Positions 8,792-17,630 of a stretch of DNA of 64,000 bases are shown one piece after another. The stretch lies in assembly GCF_001938945.1 (NCBI RefSeq), contig NZ_MKIO01000039.1, positions 1 to 64,000 of the forward strand. Direction: 5' to 3'. The notes beneath the pieces were generated by a model. The model did not search any database and was not told the origin of the DNA. It worked only from the letters and a program-made list of their open reading frames with translations. The first letter of the stretch is position 1; the number at the start of each line of letters is the position of its first letter. The position numbers were made by a program, and so were the translations under genes. Source of the DNA: Xaviernesmea rhizosphaerae. Its GTDB lineage: Bacteria; Pseudomonadota; Alphaproteobacteria; Rhizobiales; Rhizobiaceae.

Positions 8792-9335
8792 TCCGATCGC
8801 GATTGCCGCACGCCGCCCCGTGCTGGCCCCGCATGCCTCCGGCGCCGCGCGCGCCGCTCTCTCAGCCGCAGGGCCGGCGGCCCGCCTGTCGCTGCGCGCC
8901 AAGCCGGACGCCGTGGGGGCGCTCTCCGCCGCCCTCGGCCTGGACCTGCCGACTGCGCCGAAGCACGCCGCCCGCAACGGCGCGCGCCATGCGCTCTGGC
9001 TTGGCCCGGACGAATGGCTTGTCATCGACGAGGACGAGGCGGACCTGATGGCCGCCTTAAGCTCGGCCGGCGCGCTGCATTCGGCGGTGGACGTGTCCCA
9101 CCGCAATGCCGGCATTCTCGTCACCGGCGCGGAGGCTGCAACTGTTATCAACAGCGGCTGCCCGCTCGATCTGTCGCTGACGGCCTTCCCGGTCGGCGCC
9201 TGCGCCCGCACGGTGCTGTCCAAGTCGGAGGTCGTGGTCTATCGCACGGCCGAGGATGCCTTCCGCGTGGAATGCTGGCGCTCCTTCGCGCCCTATGTGC
9301 TGGCCGTCCTTGCGGAAGCCGCTGCGGAGGCTTGA
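8784..9335 (+). CDS. soxG: Sarcosine oxidase gamma subunit
   Basis: 183-aa subunit of heterotetrameric sarcosine oxidase. It is recognisable by RLSLRAKPDAV, HALWLGPDEWLVI and the VDVSHRNAGILVTGA segment typical of SoxG, which has a shortened GcvT-like fold and no catalytic role of its own. It starts inside the end of soxA (eight-base overlap) and is the last gene of the operon. Genes such as glyA, folD or purU, which sometimes follow sox operons, are absent here. Confidence 0.93.
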   Translation: MADPIAIAARRPVLAPHASGAARAALSAAGPAARLSLRAKPDAVGALSAALGLDLPTAPKHAARNGARHALWLGPDEWLVIDEDEADLMAALSSAGALHSAVDVSHRNAGILVTGAEAATVINSGCPLDLSLTAFPVGACARTVLSKSEVVVYRTAEDAFRVECWRSFAPYVLAVLAEAAAEA

Positions 9336-9552
9336 GCATCAGAGAGGGAGTCGGTAGGTGAAGCCCCCGTCATCTGCCTGCCGACATCCCGACCGGGGAC
9401 GAGCCACGCGTCTCGTCCCGTCCTTCGGACCCCCGCTGGGGAGAAGGGACCCGCGGCGAGTGTGCTGGCCTCCACGCTGCCCAAAATTTGACTGCTGATG
9501 GCTGGGCGAGACAGAGGGCTGCGAATTGGGAGGAAGGGTCTGCCACTGGCCT

Positions 9553-9573
9553 CCTCTCCCCATCGGGGAGAGG
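9553..9573. repeat. GGGGAGAGG hairpin repeat in the soxG-maoC gap
   Basis: CCTCTCCCC and GGGGAGAGG form a perfect 9-base-pair hairpin with a 3-base loop, followed by GGCAGGGTGAGGGGGCTGAGG. This layout is common in rhizobial intergenic repeats (CTCTCCCC...GGGGAGAGGG...GGTGAGGGG). There is no T tract, so it is not a classical terminator, but it lies where soxBDAG and the converging maoC gene end. The remainder of 9336-9637 holds nothing else recognisable. Confidence 0.55.
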
Positions 9574-9637
9574 GCAGGGTGAGGGGGCTGAGGCGAACCG
9601 CCCGTAATCCACACAGCAACGCCCGCCTGACGCTGCC

Positions 9638-10144
9638 TCACACCCCTTCCGGACGGTCCTTCGGGTCAAACTGGATGATCGTCTGCCAGAGCGCCGTCAG
9701 CGCCGGCTTCCTTTCGTTTTCGATCTCCACCGTTACGTCATAGGTGATCATCAGCATGCTCGCGCCGCGAAAGCGGGCCTGCGCCATGGTGAAGCGGCCG
9801 CGCACGCGCGCGCCGCTCTTGACCGGGGCGGCGAAGCGCACGGTGTCGAAGCCGTAATTGATGCCCATGGTCTGCTCGCGCACGCGCGGAAGACAATCGT
9901 AATTCATCGCCGACAAGAGCGATAGCGACAGGAAGCCGTGGGCAATCGTGCCGCCGAACGGCGTTTCGGCACGGGCGCGCTCGGGGTCCGTGTGGATGAA
10001 CTGGTGATCGTTGGTCGCCTCGGCGAAGCGGTCGATCATCTCCTGCGAGACGGTGATCCAGTCGGACAGTCCGACCTCGGTGCCGACGAGGGCGGGCACG
10101 TCGGCAAGCCCGATCTCGCGCGGCAGGGTGCGCTTAGTGTTCAT
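9638..10144 (-). CDS. MaoC-family dehydratase ((R)-specific enoyl-CoA hydratase type)
   Basis: 168-aa hot-dog fold protein, predicted to hydrate 2-enoyl-CoA or act on a related acyl thioester. The family's catalytic Asp/His pair is seen in AEATNDHQFIHTDPERA, followed by TPFGGTIAHGFLSLSLLS, the MaoC signature. The start is the ATG at 10142-10144, which overlaps the TGA of glgX (ATGA), so the two are probably translated together. Pairing with glycogen debranching is unusual and no shared pathway is obvious; a link between glycogen and polyhydroxybutyrate metabolism is conceivable but is only inference. Confidence 0.9.
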   Translation of the reverse strand: MNTKRTLPREIGLADVPALVGTEVGLSDWITVSQEMIDRFAEATNDHQFIHTDPERARAETPFGGTIAHGFLSLSLLSAMNYDCLPRVREQTMGINYGFDTVRFAAPVKSGARVRGRFTMAQARFRGASMLMITYDVTVEIENERKPALTALWQTIIQFDPKDRPEGV

Positions 10145-12069
10145 GCCGTCTCCACGAAAAAGCCGATGCTGCGGGCAGCCAGAAACGCTGGCGGCTCGCT
10201 CCCGCTCAAGCCATCCTGCCACTGGCCGGCAAGGCCGAGCGCGGTAGGGGCATGGGCGCGATTGATGGCGACTGCCAGGCGCGTGGCCCTGCCGGTGCGC
10301 GCATCTCGCGTCACCAGGATCATCACCAGCCCCTGCGTGCTGCCGCCGTCCCAGTCGGCGCCCGACATATCGCCGCCGTCGAGCCTTTTCCAGCTCACGT
10401 CACCATCCCCGGTGAGAAAGCCCGGGTCGCTCAGCGCCGGAAACCGGGCGCGCAGGGCGGAAAGCTCTTGCGCATGCGCCATGAGGACCGGATCGGCGGC
10501 CGACCAGTCCACCCAGGTGATGGCATTGTCCTGGGCATAGGCATTGTTGTTGCCCTGCTGCGAGCGGCCGAACTCGTCGCCCGCCGTCAGCATGATGGCG
10601 CCGCGGGTGGCGAAGAGGGTGGAGAGAAGCGCCATCAGGTCGCGCCGGCGCGCCTCCAGGATCGCCGGATCGCCGGTCGCGCCTTCCGCGCCATTGTTCC
10701 AGGAGTGATTGTCATTATGGCCATCGCGGTTGTTCTCGCCATTGGCCTCGTTATGCTTGCCATTATAGGCGACGAGGTCGGCCAGCGTGAAGCCGTCATG
10801 GGCGGCGATGAAGGTGACGCTGCGGGTCTCGCGCTCCCCATGCCGGGAGAAATGCGCCGACGAGCCGGACAGCGCCGCGGCCAGCGCGCCGATCTTGCCG
10901 GCATCGCCGCGCCAGAAGCAGCGGATGTCGTCGCGGGCCCGGTCGTTCCATTCAAGAAAAGCGGCAGGAAATTCGCCGAGCTGATAGCCGCCGGGGCCGA
11001 TGTCCCAAGGCTCGGCGATCAGCAGCCGGTTCTTCAGCCAGGGGTCGGCGAGCATGGCCTTGAACAGCGGCGCCTCCCGGCGGAAACCGAACTGATCGCG
11101 ACCGAGAATGCTGCCGAGATCGAAGCGGAAACCGTCAATGCCGGCGAAACGCACGAAATGGCGCAGGCTGTCGATGATCAGCCGCTCGACCACCGGATGG
11201 GCGCAGTCGATCGTATTGCCGCAGCCGGTGTCGTTGATCAGCGTCAGATCCGAAGCGTGGCGGTAATAGGTCAGATTGTCGAGGCCGCGCATGGAGAGCG
11301 TGGCGCCGAAGCGGTCGCTTTCGCCGGAATGGTTGAAGACGAGATCGAGAACCACGCCGATTCCCGCCTGATGCAGCGCCGCCACCGTCTCGCGCAGCTC
11401 GACGATGCCGCCGGGCACCAGCCGCGGATCGAGCGCCATCATGGCAACGGGATTGTAGCCCCAGCCATTGGTGAGGCCCAAAGGTCCGAGATGGCGCTCG
11501 TCGATCCAGGCGGTGATCGGCATCAGCTCGATGGCCGACACGCCGAGCGCCCGCAGATGGGCAATGATGGCGGGATGGGCGAGGGCGGCCACCGTGCCGC
11601 GCTGCGCCTCGGGCACTTGCGGATGCAGCATGGTGAAGGGGCGCACGGCCACCTCATAGAGCAGCCCGCCTTTGGTCCAGAAGGGCGGGGAGATCGGCAC
11701 CTCCTCAAGCGCGGTGACGATGGCGCGCGGGACGAGGCCCGACGTGTCCACGCCATGGGCTGACAGCGCGGGGTCATAGTGGAAGGGGCGGTCCAGCGTC
11801 ACCGCATAGGGATCGACCAGAAGCTTGGCGGGATCGAACCAGAGGCCGCGCTCCGGCGCGTAGATCCCGTCGGCGCGAAAGCCATAGGCGGTGCCCGCGG
11901 GTGCTTGCGTCCTGGTGCGCCAGACATGATCGGCGCCGCGCTGCATCGGTAGGCGGGTTTCGTGTCCGCCCTCGAACAGGCAGAGATCGACGCGGTCGGC
12001 ATGGCGCGAGACCACGGAGAAGGCGGTGCCGTCGGCGGCGGGATGGGCACCTAGCGGGCTGTCGGTCAT
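10141..12069 (-). CDS. glgX: Glycogen debranching enzyme
   Basis: GH13 isoamylase-type enzyme of 642 aa that hydrolyses alpha-1,6 branch points of phosphorylase-limit glycogen. An N-terminal CBM48-like domain (TAFSVVSRHADRVDLCLFE) precedes the catalytic barrel. Active-site signatures: DLVFNHSGESD, the nucleophile in GIDGFRFDLGSILGRD, the acid/base in LLIAEPWDIGPGGYQLG, and IAAHDGFTLADLVAYN. GGAG lies 7 bases before the ATG. It is separated from the main glg operon by an opposite-strand gene, so it is probably regulated on its own. A TreX role, acting with TreY at 38 kb, is an alternative. Confidence 0.94.
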   Translation of the reverse strand: MTDSPLGAHPAADGTAFSVVSRHADRVDLCLFEGGHETRLPMQRGADHVWRTRTQAPAGTAYGFRADGIYAPERGLWFDPAKLLVDPYAVTLDRPFHYDPALSAHGVDTSGLVPRAIVTALEEVPISPPFWTKGGLLYEVAVRPFTMLHPQVPEAQRGTVAALAHPAIIAHLRALGVSAIELMPITAWIDERHLGPLGLTNGWGYNPVAMMALDPRLVPGGIVELRETVAALHQAGIGVVLDLVFNHSGESDRFGATLSMRGLDNLTYYRHASDLTLINDTGCGNTIDCAHPVVERLIIDSLRHFVRFAGIDGFRFDLGSILGRDQFGFRREAPLFKAMLADPWLKNRLLIAEPWDIGPGGYQLGEFPAAFLEWNDRARDDIRCFWRGDAGKIGALAAALSGSSAHFSRHGERETRSVTFIAAHDGFTLADLVAYNGKHNEANGENNRDGHNDNHSWNNGAEGATGDPAILEARRRDLMALLSTLFATRGAIMLTAGDEFGRSQQGNNNAYAQDNAITWVDWSAADPVLMAHAQELSALRARFPALSDPGFLTGDGDVSWKRLDGGDMSGADWDGGSTQGLVMILVTRDARTGRATRLAVAINRAHAPTALGLAGQWQDGLSGSEPPAFLAARSIGFFVETA

Positions 12070-12248
12070 CGGATGCTCCAGGGGCAGGGGCGGGGGCGGG
12101 CGGTTTGCGCGGGGGCGGGCGGCGAGGCATCGACTATGCCGGCCAGGTCTTGACGCTTCGTTCCCTCCCGTTCACGCCGCATCCTTTGCGGGTCCCGAAG
12201 GGCTGCGATACAGTGGCGCAAAACGGCAAACCCGAGGAGGAGACGGCC

Positions 12249-12692
12249 ATGCCCTACAGCATCACCCTGCATCGCGTTCTGCGCGCGCCGAGCGAGCGGG
12301 TCTATCGCGCCTTTCTCGAAGCGGATGCGCTGGTAAAATGGATGCCGCCCAACGGGTTCACGGCAACGGTCCATGCGCTGGACGCCAAGGTCGGCGGCGG
12401 CTTTCGCATGTCGTTCCGCAATTTCACAAGCGGGCAGTCGCATTCCTTTTCCGGCCGCTATCTCGAACTCCACCCGCATGAGCGCCTGCGCTACACCGAC
12501 AGTTTCGACGATCCGGCACTGCCGGGCGAGATCGAGGTGGTGGTGACGTTGAAGGCGGTCTCGATCGGCACGGAGCTGACGGTAACGCAGAGCGGGCTTC
12601 CGGATGTGATCCCGGCCGAGGCGTGCCATCGCGGCTGGCAGGAATCGCTGGCGCTGCTCGCCGAACTGGTCGAGGCCGAAATACCGGGCTGA
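12249..12692 (+). CDS. SRPBCC (AHSA1-like) domain protein
   Basis: 147-aa single-domain START/Bet v1-like protein. The N-terminus ITLHRVLRAPSERVYRAFLEADALVKWM is typical of activator-of-Hsp90-like AHSA1/SRPBCC proteins, with a hydrophobic ligand cavity and no catalytic residues that define a reaction. The start at 12249 has GAGGAGGAG just upstream; the longer open frame to the left has no support. It stands alone on the plus strand between glgX and pgm, both minus, so it interrupts an otherwise continuous glycogen region. Ligand unknown. Confidence 0.85.
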   Translation: MPYSITLHRVLRAPSERVYRAFLEADALVKWMPPNGFTATVHALDAKVGGGFRMSFRNFTSGQSHSFSGRYLELHPHERLRYTDSFDDPALPGEIEVVVTLKAVSIGTELTVTQSGLPDVIPAEACHRGWQESLALLAELVEAEIPG

Positions 12693-12719
12693 GCCGCCGA
12701 GCGAATTCAAAGGTCAGGA

Positions 12720-12749
12720 GGCCCGGCGCATCCAGGGAGGCGCCGGGCC
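12720..12749. terminator. Hairpin between converging SRPBCC and pgm genes
   Basis: GGCCCGGCGC at 12720-12729 pairs perfectly with GCGCCGGGCC at 12740-12749 around a 10-base loop. T tracts are weak on both sides (CTTGTC on plus, GACCTTTG on minus). The position between two converging stop codons supports a shared terminator. Confidence 0.65.
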
Positions 12750-12760
12750 TTGTCGTCCGA

Positions 12761-14398
12761 TCAGGTAATGACGCTCGGCGTCTGGCGGCCGGTGCGTTCG
12801 CGGATGTCGGCGATTTCGTCGGCGGCCTGGATCAGGTCGGCCAGCGCCTCCTGCGTCTCGATGTCGTGGCGGGCCGCGTCGGGCTCGAAACGCTCGATAT
12901 AGACGCGCAGCGTGGCGCCCGAGGTGCCGGTGCCCGACAGACGATAGACAACGCGCGAGCCGCCTTCGAACAGGATGCGGATGCCCTGATTGCTGCTGAC
13001 CGAGTGGTCGACCGGATCGTGATAGGAGAAATCATCCGCCGTCGCGATGGTCAGGTCGCCGATCTTGGTGCCGGGGAAGGTAGCGAGCTTGTCGCGCAGC
13101 GCGCTCATCAGCCCGTTGGCAGCCGCGGAATCGACCTCTTCGTAATCATGGCGCGAATAATAGTTGCGGCCATAGATCATCCAGTGCTGGCGGGCGATCT
13201 CGACAACGCTTTCCTGGCGCACGGCGAGAATGTTCAGCCAGAGCAGAACGGCCCAGAGACCGTCCTTCTCGCGCACATGGTTGGAGCCGGTGCCGGCACT
13301 TTCCTCGCCGCAGATCGTGGCAAGCCCCGCGTCGAGCAGGTTGCCGAAAAACTTCCAGCCGGTCGGCGTCTCATAGATGCCGATGCCGAGCTTTTCCGCC
13401 ACGCGGTCGGCCGCGCCCGAGGTGGGCATGGAACGGGCGATGCCGGCCAGCCCCTTGGCATAGCCGGGGGCCAGATGGGCATTGGCGGCCAGCATGGCCA
13501 GGCTGTCGGACGGGGTGACGAAGATGCCGCGGCCGATGATCAGGTTGCGGTCGCCGTCGCCGTCGGAGGCAGCGCCGAAATCGGGCGCGTCGTCGCCCAT
13601 CATCTGGTCGTAGAGCGCCTTGGCATGGACGAGGTTCGGGTCGGGATGATGGCCGCCGAAGTCCGGCAGCGGCACGAAGTTCAGCACCGAACCCTTTGGC
13701 GCGCCGAGACGGTTTTCGAGGATTTCCTTGGCATAGGGTCCAGTCACGGCACTCATGGCGTCGAAGACGACGCGGAAGCCGTTCTGCAGCAGCGCGCGGA
13801 TGGCGTTGAAGTCGAACAGCTCTTCCATCAGCGCGGCATAGTCGGCGACCGGATCGATCACGCTGACCTGCATGCCGGCGATCTCATGCGTGCCTTCGAT
13901 GTCGAGATTGACGTCGGCCACATCGGCGATCTTGTAGGCGTCGATTACCTTGGTGCGGGCATAGATCGCATCGGTGATCTTCTCGGGCGCCGGGCCACCA
14001 TTGCCGATATTGTACTTGATGCCGAAATCCTCGGTCGGGCCGCCGGGATTGTGGCTGGCCGACAGGACGATGCCGCCGAAGGCCTGGTATTTGCGGATGA
14101 CGTTGGAGGCCGCCGGCGTGGAGAGAATGCCGCCCCGGCCGACCAGCACGCGGCCGAAGCCATTGGCGGCTGCCATCTTGATGGCGATCTGGATGACCTC
14201 GCGGTTGAAATAGCGGCCGTCGCCGCCGATCACCAGCGTCTTGCCCTGGAAGTCCTCCAGCGAGTCGAAGATCGACTGGATGAAGTTCTGCGCATAGTTT
14301 TCCTGCTGGAACACCGGCACCTTCTTGCGAAGGCCGGAGGTGCCGGGTTTCTGGTCACTATAAGGCGTTGTGGCAACGGTCTTGATCATCGGGTTCAT
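12761..14398 (-). CDS. pgm: Phosphoglucomutase (alpha-D-glucose phosphate specific)
   Basis: Interconverts glucose 1-phosphate and glucose 6-phosphate, feeding GlgC and UDP-glucose synthesis. 545 aa. N-terminal PGTSGLRKKVPVF, the phosphoserine loop LSASHNPGGP with catalytic Ser, the metal loop SDGDGDRNLI, the sugar-binding GEESAGTGSNH, and the C-terminal phosphate loop RLSGTGTSGATLR are all seen. The ATG abuts the glgA stop (14396-14398 beside 14399-14401), with AAAGG four bases upstream. Last gene of the glgP-B-C-A-pgm series. In Agrobacterium tumefaciens this gene (also called exoC) is reported to be transcribed both with the operon and separately. Confidence 0.96.
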   Translation of the reverse strand: MNPMIKTVATTPYSDQKPGTSGLRKKVPVFQQENYAQNFIQSIFDSLEDFQGKTLVIGGDGRYFNREVIQIAIKMAAANGFGRVLVGRGGILSTPAASNVIRKYQAFGGIVLSASHNPGGPTEDFGIKYNIGNGGPAPEKITDAIYARTKVIDAYKIADVADVNLDIEGTHEIAGMQVSVIDPVADYAALMEELFDFNAIRALLQNGFRVVFDAMSAVTGPYAKEILENRLGAPKGSVLNFVPLPDFGGHHPDPNLVHAKALYDQMMGDDAPDFGAASDGDGDRNLIIGRGIFVTPSDSLAMLAANAHLAPGYAKGLAGIARSMPTSGAADRVAEKLGIGIYETPTGWKFFGNLLDAGLATICGEESAGTGSNHVREKDGLWAVLLWLNILAVRQESVVEIARQHWMIYGRNYYSRHDYEEVDSAAANGLMSALRDKLATFPGTKIGDLTIATADDFSYHDPVDHSVSSNQGIRILFEGGSRVVYRLSGTGTSGATLRVYIERFEPDAARHDIETQEALADLIQAADEIADIRERTGRQTPSVIT

Positions 14399-15838
14399 TC
14401 AGCCTTTCGCGCAAAGTTGGGAATAGAGCGCGGCATAGCGGCCGGCGCTGGCATCCCAGGAAACATCCGTTTTCATGCCTTGTACCTGCAGGCGGGCCCA
14501 CAGGCGCGGCTCATTGAACAGTTTGAAGGCCCGCTTGAGAGCCTGTTTGAAAGCATCCTCGCCGACCGGCGAGAACAGGAATCCCGTCGCGGCCTGCGCA
14601 AGCATCGCCGCCTCGTTGGCGTCGATGATGGTGTCCGCCAGGCCACCCGTGCGCGCCACGATCGGCACGCAACCGTAGCGCAGGCCATAAAGCTGCGTCA
14701 AACCGCAAGGCTCGAATCGGGAGGGGATAAGAATGGCATCGGCGCCGGCCTGCAACTGATGCGACAGGGGCTCGTCATAGCCTTTCACCAGGCCGACCCG
14801 GCCGGGATAGGCGAGCGCAGCCTCCTCGAACAGGGCTTCGAGCTCCGCATCGCCCGAGCCGAGCACGGCAAGCGAGCCGCCCTGCGCGATGATGTCGGGG
14901 ATGACGGCGGCCAGAATGTCCATGCCCTTCTGCAGGGTCAGGCGGCTGATGACGCAAAAGAGCGGGCCTTCCGGCGCATCCAGCTTGAAGCGGTCGAGCA
15001 AGGGCTTGCGGTTGGCACGCCGCGCCTCCAGCCGGGCCGCGTCATAATGCGCGGCGATCATCGGATCTGTCGCGGGGTTCCACACCTCGGTGTCGATGCC
15101 GTTGACGATGCCGGAGAGCGCATTCTGGCGCGCCGCCAGCAGGCCCTCCAGCCCGAGGCCGAATTCCGGCGTCAGGATTTCCTCGGCATAGGAGGGGCTG
15201 ACGGTGGTGATGGCATCGGCCGCGCGCATGCCGCCCTTGAGGAAGCCGAGATGGCCGTAATATTCGATCCAGTCCATATGCAAGGCCGCCCAGGGCAAGG
15301 CCAGTTCCTGGAAGATATCGGCAGAGAACTGCCCCTGGAAGGCGATGTTGTGGATGGTGAGGACGACAGGCGTTTCCGGCCGGCGGCCGAAGCGCAGATA
15401 GACCGGCGTCAGCGCCGCCTGCCAGTCATGCACATGGACGAGGTCGGGCACCCAGTCCTTGAGGCAGCCTTCCGCGATCAGGGCGGCGGCCAGCGAGAGC
15501 GCGGCGAAGCGGCGGAAATTGTCCGGATGATCCTTGCCGCTCGCATCGAGATAGGGGCCGCCCGGCCGGTCGAACAAAGCGGGGCAGTCGACCAGCAGCA
15601 GGTCAAGCCCGTGATGGCGCGCCGAAAGGATCCGGCCGGGATGGCCGAACAGCGTGTCGAACACATGCACTTCCTGCGTCTCGGCCAGCTTGGCGAGAAC
15701 GGCGGGATAGGCCGGCATCAGTGTTCGCATGGTCACCCCATGCGCGGCCACCGCCTCCGGCAGCGCGCCGGCGACATCGGCCAGCCCGCCGGTCTTGATC
15801 AGCGGATAGACTTCGGAGGCAACGGAAAGAACCTGCAT
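14399..15838 (-). CDS. glgA: Glycogen synthase (ADP-glucose dependent)
   Basis: GT5-family glycosyltransferase, 479 aa, extending alpha-1,4-glucan from ADP-glucose. N-terminal KTGGLADVAGALP carries the KxGGL motif that binds ADP-glucose. VHDWQAALTPVYLR and TIHNIAFQGQF are diagnostic of starch/glycogen synthases, and PSRFEPCGLTQLYGLRYG is the conserved C-terminal loop. It is immediately followed by pgm with no gap. Confidence 0.97.
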   Translation of the reverse strand: MQVLSVASEVYPLIKTGGLADVAGALPEAVAAHGVTMRTLMPAYPAVLAKLAETQEVHVFDTLFGHPGRILSARHHGLDLLLVDCPALFDRPGGPYLDASGKDHPDNFRRFAALSLAAALIAEGCLKDWVPDLVHVHDWQAALTPVYLRFGRRPETPVVLTIHNIAFQGQFSADIFQELALPWAALHMDWIEYYGHLGFLKGGMRAADAITTVSPSYAEEILTPEFGLGLEGLLAARQNALSGIVNGIDTEVWNPATDPMIAAHYDAARLEARRANRKPLLDRFKLDAPEGPLFCVISRLTLQKGMDILAAVIPDIIAQGGSLAVLGSGDAELEALFEEAALAYPGRVGLVKGYDEPLSHQLQAGADAILIPSRFEPCGLTQLYGLRYGCVPIVARTGGLADTIIDANEAAMLAQAATGFLFSPVGEDAFKQALKRAFKLFNEPRLWARLQVQGMKTDVSWDASAGRYAALYSQLCAKG

Positions 15839-16176
15839 GGCCGGAATGCCCTTGTTGTTCGTTTGGAAGACCCGCGTCTCGACCCGTCAGCAGATAGCCG
15901 GGCGAAAGCCCGGATGACGCGGCTGGCTGCTCCTTCCGCCAAAGACAGCTGGCCCGCCGCCCGATGTCTTCCGATGCTTCTGGATCAGCTTCACATGAAC
16001 GGATGATGACAGAGGGCGCGCCAGCCTAGGAGGCAGGGGTGCATCCCCGTCACGACGTGTCGGGACCTGCCTGGACGGCCAGCACGTCATCCACCCCTCG
16101 ACACGGCAGGGGGCGGGCGCTGCGCAAAACAGTCTGGGCGGCGCCGCATCCGCCGGGGCCGCCCAGTTTTCCGATG
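15839..16176. other. glgC-glgA intergenic region with a hairpin
   Basis: 338 bases without a gene. CTGGGCGGC at 16134-16142 pairs with GCCGCCCAG at 16158-16166 just past the glgC stop. The minus strand continues ACTGTTTTG, a moderate terminator, so glgA-pgm may be partly separated from glgPBC transcripts. The rest, toward glgA, could hold a secondary promoter, but no clear boxes were found. Confidence 0.55.
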
Positions 16177-17436
16177 TCAGAGCATCAGCCGGTCGATCAT
16201 CGGCTGGGTGATCAGGCAGATGCCGCCTTCGGAGCGGCGGAAGCGCTTGGCGTCCAGCTCCGGATCCTCGCCGACCACCAGCCCCTCGGGAATGACCACG
16301 CGGGCGTCGATGACGACATTGCTGAGCTGGGCGTGCCGGCCGATCTTCACATCCGGCAGCACGACGGAATTCTCGACGCGCGAATAGGAATTCACGCGCA
16401 CGCCGGTAAACAGAAGGCTGCGGTTCAGCGAGGCGCCCGAGATGATGCAGTCGCCCGAGACCAGCGAGGAGACGGCCGAGCCGCGGCGATCGTCGTCGTC
16501 ATGGACGAACTTGGCCGGCGGCTTGATCTCGGCGAAGGTCCAGATCGGCCAGGTGCTGTCATAGATGTCCAGCTCCGGCGTGATGTGCGTCAGGTCGATA
16601 TTGGCCTGCCAATAGGCGTCGATCGTGCCGACATCGCGCCAATAGGCTTCGCGCTCGAAATTGGAACGGACGCAGGAGCTGGTGAAGCGGTGGGCGATCG
16701 CCTTCCCGTGCTCGACGATATAAGGGATGATGTCCTTGCCGAAATCGCGGCTCGACTTCGCGTCGGCGGCATCGCGGCGCAGGATGTCCATCAGGAATTT
16801 CGTGTGGAAGACGTAGATCCCCATGGAGGCCAGCGCCACCTCGGGATTGCCGGGAATGCCCGGCGGATCGGCGGGCTTTTCGACGAAATCGATGATCCGG
16901 TCGTTCTCGTCGACATGCATGACGCCGAAGCCCGTGGCTTCCATGCGCGGCACTTCCAGGCAGCCGATGGTGACTTCTGCGCCGGAATCCACGTGCTGCT
17001 GCAGCATCAGCTCGTAGTCCATTTTGTAGATATGGTCGCCGGCGAGAATGACCATGTATTCGACGCCGTAATCCTCGATGATATCGGCGTTCTGGTAGAC
17101 GGCGTCGGCCGTGCCCTCATACCATTGCGTCTCGGAGACGCGCTGGCTGGCCGGCAGGATGTCGAAGCTCTCGTTGCGCTCCGGCTGAAAGAAGTTCCAG
17201 CCGCGCTGGAGATGGCGGATCAGCGAATGCGCCTTGTACTGGGTGGCGACGCCGATGCGGCGAATGCCGGAATTGAGCGCGTTCGACAGCGCGAAATCGA
17301 TGATGCGGGCCTTGCCGCCAAAATAGACCGCCGGCTTGGCGCGACGGTCGGTCAGCTCCTTCAGGCGGCTCCCCCGGCCGCCGGCCAGAACATAGGCCAT
17401 GGCGTCTCGCGCCAGAGGTTGCGTGCGTTTCTCCAT
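16177..17436 (-). CDS. glgC: Glucose-1-phosphate adenylyltransferase
   Basis: Makes ADP-glucose from ATP and glucose 1-phosphate, the committed and allosterically controlled step of glycogen synthesis. 419 aa. The nucleotide-binding YVLAGGRGSRLKELTDRRAK and the downstream AVYFGGKARIIDFALSN are textbook GlgC motifs. YMVILAGDHIYKMDY carries the catalytic Asp, and FVEKPADPPG the glucose-phosphate lysine. The C-terminal left-handed beta-helix (SGASLNRSLLFTGVRVNSYS) is present. GGGAGG lies 7 bases before the ATG. Confidence 0.97.
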   Translation of the reverse strand: MEKRTQPLARDAMAYVLAGGRGSRLKELTDRRAKPAVYFGGKARIIDFALSNALNSGIRRIGVATQYKAHSLIRHLQRGWNFFQPERNESFDILPASQRVSETQWYEGTADAVYQNADIIEDYGVEYMVILAGDHIYKMDYELMLQQHVDSGAEVTIGCLEVPRMEATGFGVMHVDENDRIIDFVEKPADPPGIPGNPEVALASMGIYVFHTKFLMDILRRDAADAKSSRDFGKDIIPYIVEHGKAIAHRFTSSCVRSNFEREAYWRDVGTIDAYWQANIDLTHITPELDIYDSTWPIWTFAEIKPPAKFVHDDDDRRGSAVSSLVSGDCIISGASLNRSLLFTGVRVNSYSRVENSVVLPDVKIGRHAQLSNVVIDARVVIPEGLVVGEDPELDAKRFRRSEGGICLITQPMIDRLML

Positions 17437-17630
17437 GGTCGTGCCTCCCAGTATCCCAATGCTCCGGCAGCGCTCGGCGGAGCGCCTCGTCTCTTGTTTT
17501 ATATCATGGTTGCGAATGCGCCAGCCTGTGCATCCGCTCGTCTGTCCCCCGGAAAATGGCGGCCTGGCGCCATGTTCCCCGCATCATTTTCCGGTCGCTC
17601 CCCTTGCGGCGCGCACTTCGTCATCTCCGG

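Noticed and set aside
10141..10222. Longer start for the MaoC-like gene
   Set aside because: It would lie inside glgX; the ATG overlapping the glgX stop starts exactly at the conserved region.
12623..16006. Plus-strand open frame of 1127 codons antisense to pgm and glgA
   Set aside because: The frame is opposite clearly recognisable genes, rich in Arg, Gly and Ala, lacks known motifs and has no ribosome site. It is a product of high GC and codon bias.
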